Of a DNA stretch of 64,000 nucleotides, positions 23,974 to 36,811 are shown one piece after another; the stretch's first letter is position 1, and each line of letters begins with the position of its first letter. The position numbers were made by a program, and so were the translations under genes. Under the pieces are notes generated by a model that had not been told where the DNA came from, did not search any database, and saw only the letters and a list, made by a program, of their open reading frames with translations. The DNA comes from Centrapalus pauciflorus (taxonomy: Eukaryota; Streptophyta; Magnoliopsida; Asterales; Asteraceae): NCBI GenBank assembly GCA_020465985.1, contig JAANYP010006969.1, positions 43,964-107,963 of the forward strand, in the 5' to 3' direction.

Positions 23974-24740
23974 TCGACCAGAGCAGGCCTGGGGACCAGA
24001 GGTCACGTCGTGACCTTGGAGCTTCGGTCGGTTTGGCTTGGGTCTTGTACTTGTTTTACGCTTCTAAATTAATGGTTTAAAGTATTGTAAAGTCAAATTG
24101 GGATTAGGGAACTTGTAATGCTTCATAAGGCTGGATGAACTTTCATGAAGGAACCAAACATATGTATATATGCAACTCAAGTGTTGTGAGGGGTTGCTTA
24201 GGCCTTAGAATCATCAAACACTAACTATAACATGATAAGTGATTACTTTAACCTTTAAACATAGTTGAGAGATATTTTAATTCATAATAAAGAATTTAGT
24301 ACCTTACTTAGAAGTCCTTAAAAGTATCTAAAAGTTAGTTTAAGAGGTTGTTCTCACTTATTCTGATCTTAACCTGCTTGGTGATTGTATATTATGTCTA
24401 AGTGTCTTATAGCTAACTTCGGCGACCTTTGGAGCTTGTGGCGAGGCTTTGACTAACTCTATGACCATATATAGTGTTGGCTTGTTAATGATAAGATCTT
24501 TTATTCACTGATTGTGAGTACTTATGATATATGTGTACTACATACATGATTATAACTGCTTATTTCTCATAATTATGCCAATTGTTTCGTGTCTACGCTT
24601 CATGTTGCCTATCTTATTTGTGAGTACTTATGATATATGTGTACTACATACATGATGATAACTGCTTGTGAAGACCACCCCTTACGGGGCAGTCATCAAA
24701 GTCTAGGTCCCACATCTTGCAACACGATATCAATCATAAC
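23888..24740 (+). repeat. Truncated gypsy-type LTR fragment
   Basis: Begins TGTAACATCTGTTATTTTAGG, like other LTR starts here. It contains a TA microsatellite (23919-23969), the inverted repeat GGTCACG-T-CGTGACC (24001-24015) and a direct duplication of about 50 bp (about 24505-24555 and 24622-24672, GAGTACTTATGATATATGTG). No matching LTR or coding region is in the window. Confidence 0.55.
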
Positions 24741-24759
24741 TAAATTAGAGTAATTATAT

Positions 24760-25094
24760 TGCGGAATTTCAAATTACAGTACAAGATATTAGGATAAGTT
24801 TAATACAGTTTTTAGTGGTTCTATGGTCTTTATCAAGCAGATTTAAATCCACCACCTGAATTATCTCAGGATTTTATCTTTAATATTTGTCTATCTGATC
24901 TCTGGCTTTTTTCTTTTCAATTCTTTGACCACTTTCAATATCTTTAAATCTTTTGTTCTTTGTTCAGAATTTATCTGAACCTGTCAAAATTATATCATAG
25001 CAAGAACATTTTAGCTTTAAATCTTTATCTGATCTGTTTCTGATAACTGATAACTCATCAATCAATTTGCAATTTCTTTGACTCTTTGAAATCT

Positions 25095-25151
<57 letters not shown>

Positions 25152-25200
25152 AGGCACAAAAAGGCCTCAGTCAAACCTGTTCTACATCTGAGGGGGAGAT
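24760..25200 (+). mobile_element. 3' non-coding end of a copia-type element
   Basis: Non-coding sequence with a TA microsatellite (25097-25148) ending in a CTGAGGGGGAGAT purine tract typical of copia elements just before a 3' LTR. The part at 24826-25040 is repeated in inverted orientation at 63770-64000. Confidence 0.55.
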
Positions 25201-26287
25201 TGATAATCAAACCTGTTGATGCATTTGAAGGTTGAATTTAAGGCCTGTTATATGCCTTATTGAAGCCTGAAAATGATTTGCAATATTAGTCATAAGCTGT
25301 TCTATGTGTTGCATGTGTTGCAACTAAGACAGTTTGTCCAAGCTGCTCTGTCTGCTGAACAGGCTGGACATAAACTGTCTACGCTGCTCTACACTGGTGA
25401 GCAGCTTGGGCACTTTTAAGGTGTTCTGTTCTTTGTGAACAGAACCTGTTCTTTGTGAACAGGCTAAACACTTTATGGAATATGTTTCCAAATCATCATG
25501 TATTGTTTTTTACTACAAGATCAGTTTACAAAGTCGAAGACAAAGTGGAAAACAGAACTGCTCAGCCTGCCAAGCTGTTCTGTAACATGAAGACAAAAGG
25601 TTATTTGAAAAAGGGTGACAGACCTTTTTCTTATATCAAAATAGGCCTTTACAAGGAAGAAAGACGCAAAGTTGACATTCCTAAATTAGTTAAAGGCAAT
25701 GCAACAGTAGACAAAGTAAAAGTGTTCTGCAGCATGNGCAACAGTAGACAAAGTGATATAAAGACTAAAGTTCTGCCACATGTTGAAGACAAAGTCTTAA
25801 TGCTTTATCAAAAGTTGCATAAAAGGTTATGTTGCTTTTCAACAAGACTTTCTCCTTTTTCATTTCGTAAATGAAGATTGTTTCTTCTTAGATCCTCTGA
25901 ATGGGTATAAAAAGAAAGCTTCAAGGACAGAAAAGAAGTGTGAAGAAAGCTAAGTGCTGAAACAAGAGTTTGAACGTGCAAGTGTGATTTTCATGCATGG
26001 CAAGCCTTTGTGTAAATCGTATTCTTGTGGTGGTCTAAGGTCTGTTATTTACATAAGTGTTCCCTTAAGTCTGTGTAACACAGTGAGTGCTTCTAGTGAG
26101 TGTATTCTTGTATACTAGCATGAGTTTGTCTTAGCCAACTAGGTGAACATACTGTTGTATCTGTCATCTCAGCTTGAACTATTCCGCATTCAAGCTTGTT
26201 TGTAATTAACAAATTGTTGATAATACATACAAACATTGAGAAAATAGTGTGTAGTTTTTAAATAGCTGTATTCACCCCCCCTCTACA
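25201..26287 (+). repeat. Copia-type 3' LTR
   Basis: Runs from TGATAATCAAACCTG to CCCCCCCTCTACA (TG...CA, 1087 bp) straight after a purine tract. It contains two direct copies of the near-palindrome CTGTTCTTTGTGAACAG (25426-25442 and 25446-25462). One ambiguous base (n) lies at 25737 inside it. The 139-codon frame at 25455-25874 is LTR sequence, not a gene. No 5' LTR or copia pol is present. Confidence 0.65.
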
Positions 26288-27408
26288 GCTTAAAGCTATA
26301 TACTTTGGGAACCTCTCGGGACCTACATATAGAAATTAAAAGAATAAATTTAATAAACAAAAAAGTGCGTTTGTGTTTTTACACTATCACATCTCCATCG
26401 CTCGCATCTCTTTGGCCTCCATCAGTTTCAATGACTTCACCATCTTCAATTCTATGGTCCATAGTTTCTATAAAGTTATTATTCATGTTTTTCAAACATG
26501 TCATCTCTCAACAACATCTCCATCTCATGTAGACGAGTTTCTAGGTATTCCGATATGGGTTCGAAAGAAACACACAATTTTACTTAGATTTTATATAGAT
26601 GAACTGATTTTGTGTTGCGATTTCAATGTTATTGAATCATATTTTAAGTTTGAGGTTTTCTAATTCATGCACAAATTATTTGTGCTTTGTTTTTTATGTA
26701 GATGAGTTGATTTTGTGATTAACAATTTAGATTTCAATTCAGTGTACCTTTTTAGTATTTAAGGGTTCCTATTTGCGTTTTGATTCATGTTATTGTTCTT
26801 CGGTTCACTTGGGGTTCTCTTCTCTTTAAGATTTTATGTTATTTGATTCACCATCTTTAATTAGGCTATTTATTCATGTTCTTATTCTTTGAATTTAGGG
26901 TTTTCTAGTCTTCTGTCCACTCTTGTTTGTGTTCTTTGGGTTTTATAATTTAGGATTCTTAGTTTTAATTTAAATTTAAATTTCTTGTTTTGGTTTTTGT
27001 TGTAGGTTTTCATTTGGTTTTAAATTTGTTACTCAAGCTTACCAAAGAAATCTATGAAATACAGTTATCAAAAACACAGGTAAATACTTGAAGAACATAA
27101 GTGAATACTTGATAAACATGGATGAATAGTTAAAGAAATTTAACAAGAAAACAAAAAAGTTAATAAACTCAAAAAAGAAAAGTTAGTAAACTAAATATAG
27201 TAACATAATGTCAAGTATGCCCAGTAATCGGTAATTTCGCTAAAAACGTGTCATGTAAGCAGTGAAGACATCTAATCAAACAAGTAGGCTTATCATAATT
27301 ATCAAATTACTAGTTTATTAACTCACATATTACGTGCATAATTTTAATAAAAACTATCAACATAAAACAAATATAAATTAAAAATTAGAGGATACAAATA
27401 TTAATTAT
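26288..27408. other. Unassigned intergenic DNA
   Basis: T-rich then A-rich sequence. The frames at 26305-26663 are short and unrecognised. I see no gene or clear element ends. Confidence 0.5.
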
Positions 27409-27782
27409 AGAGGATGTTTGAGTTTACGTTTGAAAAAGTGGTGTAGCGTTTTGGAAACTAATAATCAGATAATAGCTGTAACAAAAAGTATTGTCGGAAA
27501 TGTAGTGTTTGGTTTAACTTCTGCTGTTTGCTATCATAATGATCAAATAATCAGATTTTAAAATGTTTGGATTTGCATTTGTATTTGTAAAATGACCAAG
27601 TAATCACTTATTAAACAAATAAGCTACATTTGTAACATATGAAAAAGTGTAGTATGATTAACTTTAAATACAAATAATCACTTATTAACGTATACAATCC
27701 AAACACTTAAAATAAATTATTTGCATTCATGTAACGTAATAAACTAATAATCAATCCCACGAAACAAAACCAAACGCCTTCT
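27409..27782. mobile_element. MITE in the TYW1 promoter region
   Basis: Terminal TAGAGGATGTTTG and CAAACGCCTTCTA. The interior matches the element at 2361-2808 (GTTTGAAAAAGTGGTGTAGCG, TTCTGCTGTTTGCTATCATA). It ends about 130 bp before the TYW1 ATG. Confidence 0.7.
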
Positions 27783-27813
27783 AAAAATCTATATTAATGA
27801 TTATCTCTAAAAA

Positions 27814-27822
27814 TATTTATAG
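27814..27822 (+). promoter_or_regulatory. Possible TATA box of TYW1
   Basis: TATTTATAG about 90 bp before the ATG, between the upstream MITE and the GC-richer 5' leader. Only spacing and composition support it. Confidence 0.3.
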
Positions 27823-27912
27823 TAAAATTCTGATGCCGTTTACCAACGGTTGTCGCCCATAACATTTCAGCAAACTCCTACGTCCAGCCAACCACGCGCC
27901 ACCTCCACAACA

Positions 27913-30900
27913 ATGTCCTCCACCGGCGGCGCCACCACAACAACTTCCACCATCTCTCTCACAACACATCTCACCATCCTCGCTCTCCTCTCCGCCACCA
28001 CCGTCTACTGCTTCTACAAGTCCCGCCGCCTCCGTCACCTTAAACTATCCCCGCCTTCCTCAAACCCTAATCACTCCTCTGCTACTCGAAAAGGAAAACT
28101 CTTCTTCATATCTCAAACAGGCACCTCTAAAACCCTAGCTCAACGTCTCTACAACCTCTTGACCTCCAATAACCTCCCGTTTGACCTTGTTGATCCTAAC
28201 GTCTATGAGCCCGAAGATCTCCATCAAGAAACCCTAGTTTTGATCATTGCATCGACTTGGGAAGATGGAAATCCACCGTCCAACGGCGTTTTCTTATCTA
28301 ATTGGTTGTCGGAAAGCGCAGAGGACTTCAGAGTCGGGTCTCTGTTGCTAAGTAAGTGTAGTTTTGCGGTGTTTGGGGTTGGGAGCAGAGCTTATGGAGA
28401 TAGTTTTAATGCAGTTGGAAGAGGTTTGTCAAGGAAAATGCGGTCGCTTGGAGCATTGGAGATTTTACCTCTTTGTGAAGGTGATGTTGATGAGGGTGAT
28501 TTAGACAAGGCATTTGGCATTTGGAGTGAAGGATTGATTAGGGTTTTGAAAGCAGGTGAATTGAGGGGAAATGGAAGTAGCTTAATTGGAGAAAATGGCG
28601 ATGAAAATGGTTATGAGATGGTGGATGGATCAGATTATGACGATGATGATGATTATGAGGATGAGGAAAATAAGATGGACACTGATATTGTTGATTTAGA
28701 AGATATTGCAGGCAAAGCACCTTCAAAGAAAGATGCTGGAGTGATTACAAGAAATGGAAAAAAGAATGGTGAGAAAGAAATGGTAACTCCAGTGATCAGG
28801 GCTAGCTTGACAAAGCAGGTATATCCGTTATAGTTTTTAGTTCTAATCCGTTTCCATTGAATTGGGCAATGATGATTATATTTCCCAGATCGTTCTCTCT
28901 ATAAGTTCTTAAATGATCACATAAAACAACCTTTATGTGCTATGCAGTTGTTATTTCACGTAAAGTTAGTTCCAGGATTGTTATGCAATAAAGATCATGT
29001 TATCATGTTGATTATGTAGTTTCAAAATTTCAATTAGGGAGAGGAATGAAGCAATCACCTTGATGTCTTAAGTGAATGGAATAGTTATGATTTAATCTGT
29101 TATCTGTCTGTTCTCATGTGTTCCGCAACAAGATGATTAGAGATTAATAGTAATAATGGCATGTCATGATTTGTTGGGAATAATGACTGTTTAACTTGTT
29201 GGTTAAGAGAGTAAGGTCTTCCGTCAAGATTCTTCAGGGGCAAATTGGTAATTAAGCATAAGTAGCGTGTGTTAGTATAATCTTGCTCTTGGACTCTTGG
29301 TTTTAAAAAGCGCGAGGCGCACCGTGGCGAAAAGGGTTCTGAAGCCCAAGGCGTGAGGCGCGATGTGACTCGCGCGCATCACGTACGCTAGGCGCACTTG
29401 TTTTGGTATCATCATTCATATATAGTAACACATTAATACCACTTTAACAACTGAAAATGTAAAATACCAAATTCTAGGATACCAAAATATAGAAAATATA
29501 CACAATCTTCTTTACAAATTTGAATTCCTTTAACAATTAATCAAAAAGGGACTCATTTTCTTCTTTTCTGGGCCAAATTTAATGAAACGACAAGAAGGCG
29601 CTCGCAACAGCGTGTGTTGTGCAAGGCTTTGAGCCTCACGCCTCACTGAGCCTGAGGCGTGCTTTTTAAAACACAGATCTTGCTAACCACAATTAGGATA
29701 ACACACAAACACGATTGACAACCAAAGCCACATTTGAGTACAATTTTAACTTCTGATCTTTTCCGAAAGTTGCAAATACACTCTTTAGTATATTAAACCG
29801 ATCACATTTATAATGCTGAATGTTGTATTGCAGGGTTATAAGATCATCGGTTCACATAGTGGTGTTAAAATATGTCGATGGACCAAATCACAACTGAGGG
29901 GACGTGGAGGTTGCTATAAGCATGCCTTTTATGGAATTGAGAGTCACAGGTGAGTATATCATGGCAATAGCCGTAAACAGAAAAAATATTGATGTAAATG
30001 TGCACTAATTGTCTATAAGATGGTAACGAAAATTCCGAAATTGCTGTCAATCTGTTTTTTTTTTTTTAACATAGAAGGGAGGTTAAATCTGTAGAATTCA
30101 GTCTTAGTATATTTTTTAACCTTCCATAAATTGATGAATTAGGAAAAGGAACATATTATTTAAACCCAATACCAAAACAATCCATCAAAGTATCTTAAGT
30201 TTGGTTATTATATCTAAATGAAGACCATATGTAAAACGGTGGTCATCACATTCAAAAGTTTAAACAGATTGAACATAAGCATGTCCGGCAAAACCATTTC
30301 GTTGTTTTTGTGGCAATTGTCATATAATAAATATGAGTTTTTGTGTGCTTTGTATAAACTTCACTTCCACGGTAACAGGTGCATGGAGGCAACACCAAGT
30401 TTAGCATGCGCAAATAAATGTGTTTTCTGTTGGAGACATCACAGTAATCCTGTTGGAAAAAGTTGGCAGTGGAAGATGGATGAGCCTTTGATGATTGTTA
30501 ATTCTGCCATTGAACAACATAAGAAAATGATAAAGCAAATGAAAGGAGTTCCAGGTGGGTTTCATGAATATGATCACATCATCTTCCATATTTTGCTTTC
30601 CAACCTTATTCTCAATAATAGCTTTATTTGCTACCAAGTCATGCCTCATTGGTTGCTAATATTGTATTCTTTTACCTTGAACCTTTAAAAACTGCAGAAC
30701 GTTTCTGAAAATTGTGAAATTACATAGCTGTCTGTCCACTCTAGAATTATGGAACAGCCCCTGAATTTTCCAAATTTGCATTTTAGCCACCAAACTGTTA
30801 ATTACGTACAACAGCCTAAGGGTCAGTGGTGTAAGCTAGAGTTTGATGATCTTTGTGATAGCTATGACAGCTAGGATTTGAGATGGGGTTTTTTAATTTT

Positions 30901-33900
30901 TTTTTCAATGCTAGGCAACAACTGCAACAACAGCAAACCCCAATCCCATGCTAATGGGATAGGTGGGAGGTGGATGTCTACAGTCCTGCCCCCACTGTGG
31001 GTGAAGCTACTGCGTCACAGATGACCTCAGGCATTGCAACATAGATTACGCTGAAAAGCCTGCATACGAAAAATAAAACAAATTGCAGCTGTGACTGCTG
31101 CATTAGTAAAACATAAGGAATGTACAGTCAGGAAAAAGAGCATTAATTAGCATATGAATAAACATATTGTCCTGTCGTTTTGATGCAAAACTGGTGAAGC
31201 AAATCTTTGTGGGAAACGAGAAAGGACGATGAAAAACAAAAATGGAACTAGGGTCCTAGGTTTTCTACTTTTCTCACCAAAGAAATATGAGTACTGCATT
31301 CAATGTAACCAAAGTTATCTCACCTAAGGGTGATCGTTCCCTAAAAGAGCCCAACTTTTTTTTTTCCGCTCGTCAAGTAATTTATCACGAGGTAAACGTT
31401 TATAATGTGCCCGGCAATAAAAGAGAGATCAACAGTTGAAGTTCATCTCTTCGATTGGTTGAAAATGAGTTGGATTTTCGATGTCTTTTCAACTCCATCT
31501 TTTATACTGTAATTAGTTACAGAAAACAGTAACGAAGTGCCTCTAGTTTACTCTCTAACATTCACAATTATTTACCCATTGTGTGTAATTTTGGTTTTTT
31601 GAATTAAGTGGGGATGATATGCCTGCAGGTGTTACAGCAGATCGCTTATCAGAAGGTTTGTCACCGAGGCATTGTGCCTTATCACTTGTTGGGGAGCCTA
31701 TCATGTACCCTGAGATCAATTCACTTGTAGATGAGCTCCACCAAAGGCGAATATCCACTTTTCTAGTGACAAATGCACAATTTCCTGATAAGATTGTATC
31801 ACTAAAACCCATCACTCAGGTTAGCATGCCCCTTACTCGTTAGACATTGGCTTGTGAAATTTGAGTGTTTTGCATATTGATTTATGTATTTACATGGTTC
31901 TGCTTCTTTGAGTTGTCCAGTTATATGTTAGTGTAGATGCTGCTACAAAGGACAGCATGAAGGCGATCGACAGGCCACTCTTTGGGGACTTCTGGGAACG
32001 GTTTGTTGTATGTACTTCCTCTTGTATTCCTATGAATGCATATGCACATTTGATAGCACACCAAAATCTGAAAGGAGAGTAATGAATGGAACCAAAAGCC
32101 GACCGAATGGAGATCTGAATACATCTTGGGTATGCTTTGATGTGATAAATATAGGGTTTATTATGAAAAAGCCCAACATGTTTTCACGTTTTTTTTTGCG
32201 TTTTCGTCTCTCAATTTTTTTGCAGATAATCCTTAAGTTAATTTTTTTTAGTTTTGTGAAATTTGACTATTAGAGCCTGGTTTTAATTAGTAAAACAGGT
32301 TTTTAAATATCGAAAAACTGGGTTCTGATATCCAAATTTTACTAGACCAAAAAGAAAATTAACTTAAGGACTTTTATGGAAAAAAATAACCATGTTGGGT
32401 TTTTTCATAATAAACCCACAAATATAATACAAAATCGTGCTGTTTTAAGTTTAAGACAAGGGATAAAGTCGTACAAATGTATGCCACTTTACTGAAATTA
32501 TCGATATGACTAATATAGTTTTATTTTTACCCGGATGATACTTGTACTTGAATTTTATTGTTGATATGGTACATTTGGTGACTTGTGGTTACATTTATGG
32601 AATCGATTCCGATTTTGTGCAAGCATATTCTGGTTATGGGTGTTTGATAGTTAACATTTTGAAATCAAATGTACCACGAGTTTGGGATTAGGTTCAAGCA
32701 TCAATTTTGACTTCATTTACTGCATTGATTTCACTTTATTGTTTTAGATTTGAACGATTGGGTTCAATAAAAACAAAAATAATAATAATAAAGTAAGTGA
32801 CATGTCATATAAAATATGTTATGTCATCGTTTGAATCAATAAAAACCGTCATGTCTGCATATTTAACGGTCATAGGTATCATATCGACAGGTCATCTTTG
32901 AGTACAAGTATCATCCGATTAAAAGAAAAAGTTAGTTAGTCATGTCGATAATTTCAGTAAAGTAAGATACATTTGTATGACTAATGTAAGTGTCATGTCA
33001 TAAAAAATATGACATGTCATCGATTGAATCAGCAAAACCGACATGTCAGCATAGTTACCGGTCATACGTACCATATCGACATGTCACCTTTGAGTACAAG
33101 TACCATCCGGTTAAAAGAAAAAGTAAATTAGTCATATCGATAATTTCATTAAAGTAACATACATTTGTATGACTTTAACCCTTTAAGACAATATCAGTTT
33201 GGTTCTGGTTGGGACAGGGTTGGTAGCCAAAACTGATATTTAATAAGAAGTCTTGAACCAAGGGCCGAACTGAAATCGCTCTTTAAAATTGTAGAACCAA
33301 GCAGAACCTATCCTGTTCCAGCCCTGTCGGTTCTGCGGTTTGTCGGACTGAGTTTTTCACACCCCCAGGTCCTCCCCTCCCAACACACACACAAAAAACC
33401 CCACCAAAATCACAAAAAGAAGAAAAGAAGGAATATTTGCGATGTAAAATGGAGTAGATTTAATTTTTGCCCTCATCAAATGAATTTTATCTTTCATGCC
33501 TTCACAGTTGATTAACTGCTGAACTGATACTTTGTTCCCACCATAGCATGCCGTCTGCTTTGTCTTACACTGTTACCGTGAATTTCAGGACTCGTTGAAA
33601 GCTTTGAGAGATAAGCAACAGCGGACCGTGTATCGGTTAACGCTCGTTAAAGGTTGGAACACAGAAGACGTAGATGCCTATTCTAGCCTCTTTGGCATTG
33701 GAAACCCTGATTTTGTTGAAATCAAAGGTGTAACGTATTGTGGAACGTAAGTACTCATCAGGAAATAGAAGGAACCACATTCTCTTATATTCTCTATCAT
33801 TTGACTGCTTAGAATTAACCAAGTATTATTACAGATCCGCTACATCAAAGTTGACGATGGATAACGTACCTTGGCATGCTGATGTCAAAGCTTTTTCCGA

Positions 33901-34270
33901 GGCCTTAGCTCAAAAAAGCAACGGGGAGTACGAGGTTGCTTGTGAGCATGTGCACTCCTGCTGTGTTCTCCTAGCAAAAGTGGACAAGTTCAAGATTGAT
34001 GGTCAATGGCACACATGGATAGACTACGAGAAGTTTCATGACTTGGTAAGCATCTTCATCTGATTTTCATAAAATTGATAATAGCTGAAATTTTCATGTA
34101 TCTGAAGATTTTGTCGGAAATAAAATCAGGTGGCTTCAGGAAAGCCTTTTGGCAGCAATGACTACATGGCTGTTACTCCATCATGGGCTGTCTATGGAGC
34201 CGTTGAAGGTGGGTTTGATCCTGAGCAGTCTCGGTATAAGAAAGAGAGGAATCACAAAACAAACCGTTAA
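27913..34270 (+). CDS. TYW1: tRNA 4-demethylwyosine synthase (TYW1), eight exons
   Basis: Exons 27913-28818, 29834-29949, 30379-30554, 31629-31819, 31921-32007, 33589-33746, 33835-34045 and 34130-34270 join in frame with GT-AG borders to 1986 nt (661 residues), close to plant TYW1 length. TYW1 is the radical SAM enzyme that builds the tricyclic ring of wybutosine at position 37 of tRNA-Phe from N1-methylguanosine, using pyruvate. Seen: an N-terminal hydrophobic segment (about 20-36) before a basic stretch, likely a membrane anchor; a flavodoxin domain (about 62-215) with the FMN loop SQTGTSKTLAQRL; an acidic Asp/Glu linker (about 240-255); then the radical SAM core with CxxxCxxC as C351-C355-C358 (CANKCVFCWRH) and the C-terminal signature CEHVHSCCVLL. 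The first ATG of exon 1 is used; only a TTG extends the frame upstream. No disruption was found, so it should be functional. Confidence 0.97.
29300..29672. mobile_element. MITE-like repeat in TYW1 intron 1
   Basis: A 373-bp segment from GTTTTAAAAAGCGCGAGGCG to its inverted counterpart GCGTGCTTTTTAAAAC, with GC-rich GAGGCGC/GCGCCTC-type motifs at both ends and an AT-rich centre. No coding sequence; target duplication not identified. Confidence 0.5.
32154..32417. mobile_element. MULE-type MITE in TYW1 intron 5
   Basis: A 264-bp element with inverted termini GGGTTTATTATGAAAAA and TTTTTTCATAATAAACCC, continuing into CCCAACATG/CATGTTGGG. Flanked by 9-bp sequences ATAAATATA and ACAAATATA (8 of 9 match), the duplication length of Mutator-like elements. 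Confidence 0.75.
32460..33181. mobile_element. MULE-type element with 10-bp TSD, TYW1 intron 5
   Basis: A 722-bp non-coding element with inverted arms of about 95 bp (starting GGGATAAAGTC and ending GACTTTAACCC) flanked by the exact 10-bp duplication TTTAAGACAA (32450-32459, 33182-33191). The right half holds two direct copies of about 185 bp (about 32800-32985 and 32990-33178), so the right arm is duplicated. Confidence 0.85.
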
Positions 34271-35849
34271 CTGAAAAGGTGCGTCCATGTGAGAAACTAT
34301 CATTACTATTTTATCTGCATAAATCTTGCCTGAATTCTTAATGAATTTGCTCGATAGTTCTTGGCTAGGTGTCACCATATTGCTGCAACTGCAACCCGAG
34401 CGCGTGGTATATTCATCATTTTGGGACTGGATGGGATACCAACTCATACTTGTGAAATTATGGTCGAAAGCTTCTTCAAAGGTAGGATTTTGGTAGAGCT
34501 TATAGTTTTCCATCATCAATGTATCCAGGGCAACTGTAGTTTGTTTTAGGCACACCCAACCCATGGTCCAACCGACATATTATACTAGTTATGATATCCG
34601 CACGTTGTGGAGGCGGGTACGGGTTAAACCGCAAACAGAACACATTTGATCGTAGTAGAAAGTTAAAAAAAAAACATTGTATTTAGACGGTTTCTCGATC
34701 AATTGTTTGAATCAAATATAGATTCAAAGTTGACAACCAAACAATGTAGTGAACTTAAAATTACAAAATCATAAAACAAAGATTTAGAATAGTGAATTTA
34801 TATGTGAAAGTGCAAGACCACAGTGAAAGCGACTCGCTTTAGTAAGTTGTAGGCTTTTGAAATGAACGAAAGTCTTTCGCTTCAACCGTCTGAGAGAAGA
34901 AACCATCGAGAAATAAGTTGACCACAAGTAGTATCGAACCAAATGGGAATCAGAGTATCGGCAAAAAATCTCCACAACAATCCTGATGTATGGAATCGGC
35001 TGCTGTTCGAACCGTGTTATCAAAGCACATACAATAATTAAGCAGAACCTGTCATTGCATCCAAATGTTGCATAAACACTACCAGTAACTGCACAATTAC
35101 TTCAGCCTCCACATACACCAATCCTCTGTGATGCATTCATAGGTCCATTTGACCATTTGTATTGCAATATTGAGGAAATGAACCCCAATGCTTTAATGTT
35201 CAATTAGCAATAAGATTTTAGTACCTGCAAGAACTAGCTTAAAATGTGCCTTTAGCAAGGGAGAATCAATCTTTGGTTTGAAGTTTTTAATAAAATTGGA
35301 AACATAATATTTTTAAGAGAACACATTTTAGAGATGAGAATGTGTTTAAATGTGTAAATAATATTTGTCTTATTATTTTTTCACTCTTTTTCTACACATT
35401 TTAGATATAAGTATGGGGTAACTAGATTTAAAACAAAAGGCGAAAACCTCTGAAAATTAAAAGTTGAAAACAAAAATAAGAAAAAAACATTGGATTTGAA
35501 CATGTTAGTTTTCTGATGAAAATTTTTACCGAAAATATGTAAACTAAATAGACCCTAAAAGTTCTTGTTATACACTTTTGTTTGTTGTTGGTAACAGCAC
35601 CATAGATCTTTATTTCGGGTGTGTTTGATTCATTAAGATATAATTGTCTTATTGTTTATTAGCATTTCTTATTGATACGAGATGTCTCAATAATTGATAA
35701 GAGGTTGCAATAAGATTGTTTGATTTTTAGATTTTTAAATGTCTAATCATATATGTTTTCTTGACTTTATTTATGAATTTAATAAGAATGTTATGATTTA
35801 TAAATATATGACTTTTCTATTTTATACTTCAACATAAAACACATTTCTT
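34271..35849. other. TYW1 downstream region, no further gene seen
   Basis: Contains the 3' UTR of TYW1 and unassigned DNA. A GGTGTGTTTGATTCATTAAG segment near 35618 resembles a MITE end. The frames at 34181-34564 and 34361-34549 are unrecognised and I do not call them. Confidence 0.5.
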
Positions 35850-36106
35850 CGGTTTTATCGATCCAAATTGATCTCAATAAATACGTGAACGAGTTCATGT
35901 TTGTTGGATTCACCGGGTCAACTCAGGGCAGCACGGAAGTTCATTCAGTTGAATGGTGGACTTTCACGTCATCTTTTGACGACACCCCACCACCACGCCC
36001 ACCACCATCGACCGCCACTTTTACCAACCAAGCTGCTGACTCGGTCAAGTCGCCACCGCCGTCCATGGCACCCGAGTCAAAGTCGCCTTCAATCCACCAA
36101 TACTAA
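35850..36106 (+). pseudogene. L-type lectin receptor kinase fragment
   Basis: About 85 codons matching the C-terminal end of the legume-lectin ectodomain of L-type lectin receptor kinases: VLSIQIDLNKYVNEF, then VGFTGSTQGSTEVHSVEWW and TFTSSFD, followed by a Pro-rich juxtamembrane stretch (PPPRPPPS, SVKSPPPS). It ends in a stop at 36104-36106. The N-terminal lectin part, transmembrane helix and kinase domain are absent within several kb. It is a gene fragment, probably moved here by a transposon or left by a deletion. The parent family senses extracellular ligands at the plasma membrane. Confidence 0.75.
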
Positions 36107-36811
36107 ACAATGTAGTAGAAAGACGAGCCTACTGTGGGATGGAGTACCGTGATGCAAAATTTGAAGAAAAAAAAAGAGGGTAATTAGAGTAAAGAAATCA
36201 AACCTTGGAGTCCGATCTATAAATCAAGGAACCATTACAGCTTTGTATTCTGACATTCTGTAGTATTGCAAGGTTGGTGTCATGAAAAATGTGAAATTTT
36301 GTTGGTATATGACTTAATGTCAAATGGGTATGAGTGAGGGAGAGTTCTGCACACTTTTGAGATGATAAGAGGGGATCAGACAAGTTTTTTTCCCGTATTG
36401 AATAAGAGACAATGAGAGTTTTTTTGTCAATTATCTATTATTGGCATCAGACTCTCTTACCAGGAATCCTCTCACCAAAAAGGACAAAACAGTCCAATAA
36501 GAGCCCAATAATAGGAATTAAACAGGCCATTAATGTTTGGCCAGAGGTTTGTGCAATGAAATGTTGGAGTCTAAATTGCTTTAAAATTGACAAGGAATTA
36601 CAAATTTTTAAAACCATAGATTTTGATTGAGTTTGTATAAATTTTAGTTCATTCTCTTTGTAATCTTAATGTCCATGTACACTAGAAGTAAATTTTGATT
36701 CCTTCGATTTCAAAGTCAAACATGTAGCCAAAGAACACACTTACGTAAACCAGTATAGCAAAATGAGAGTCCAAAGTCTACGAAGAAGTACATATTTTGT
36801 CCAAAACCGTG

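Noticed and set aside
25455..25874. 139-codon frame containing an unknown residue
   Set aside because: Lies wholly inside a copia-type LTR, spans an ambiguous base, and matches no family I know.
30218..30688. 156-codon frame over TYW1 exon 3
   Set aside because: It is exon 3 read through both flanking introns; only 30379-30554 is coding.
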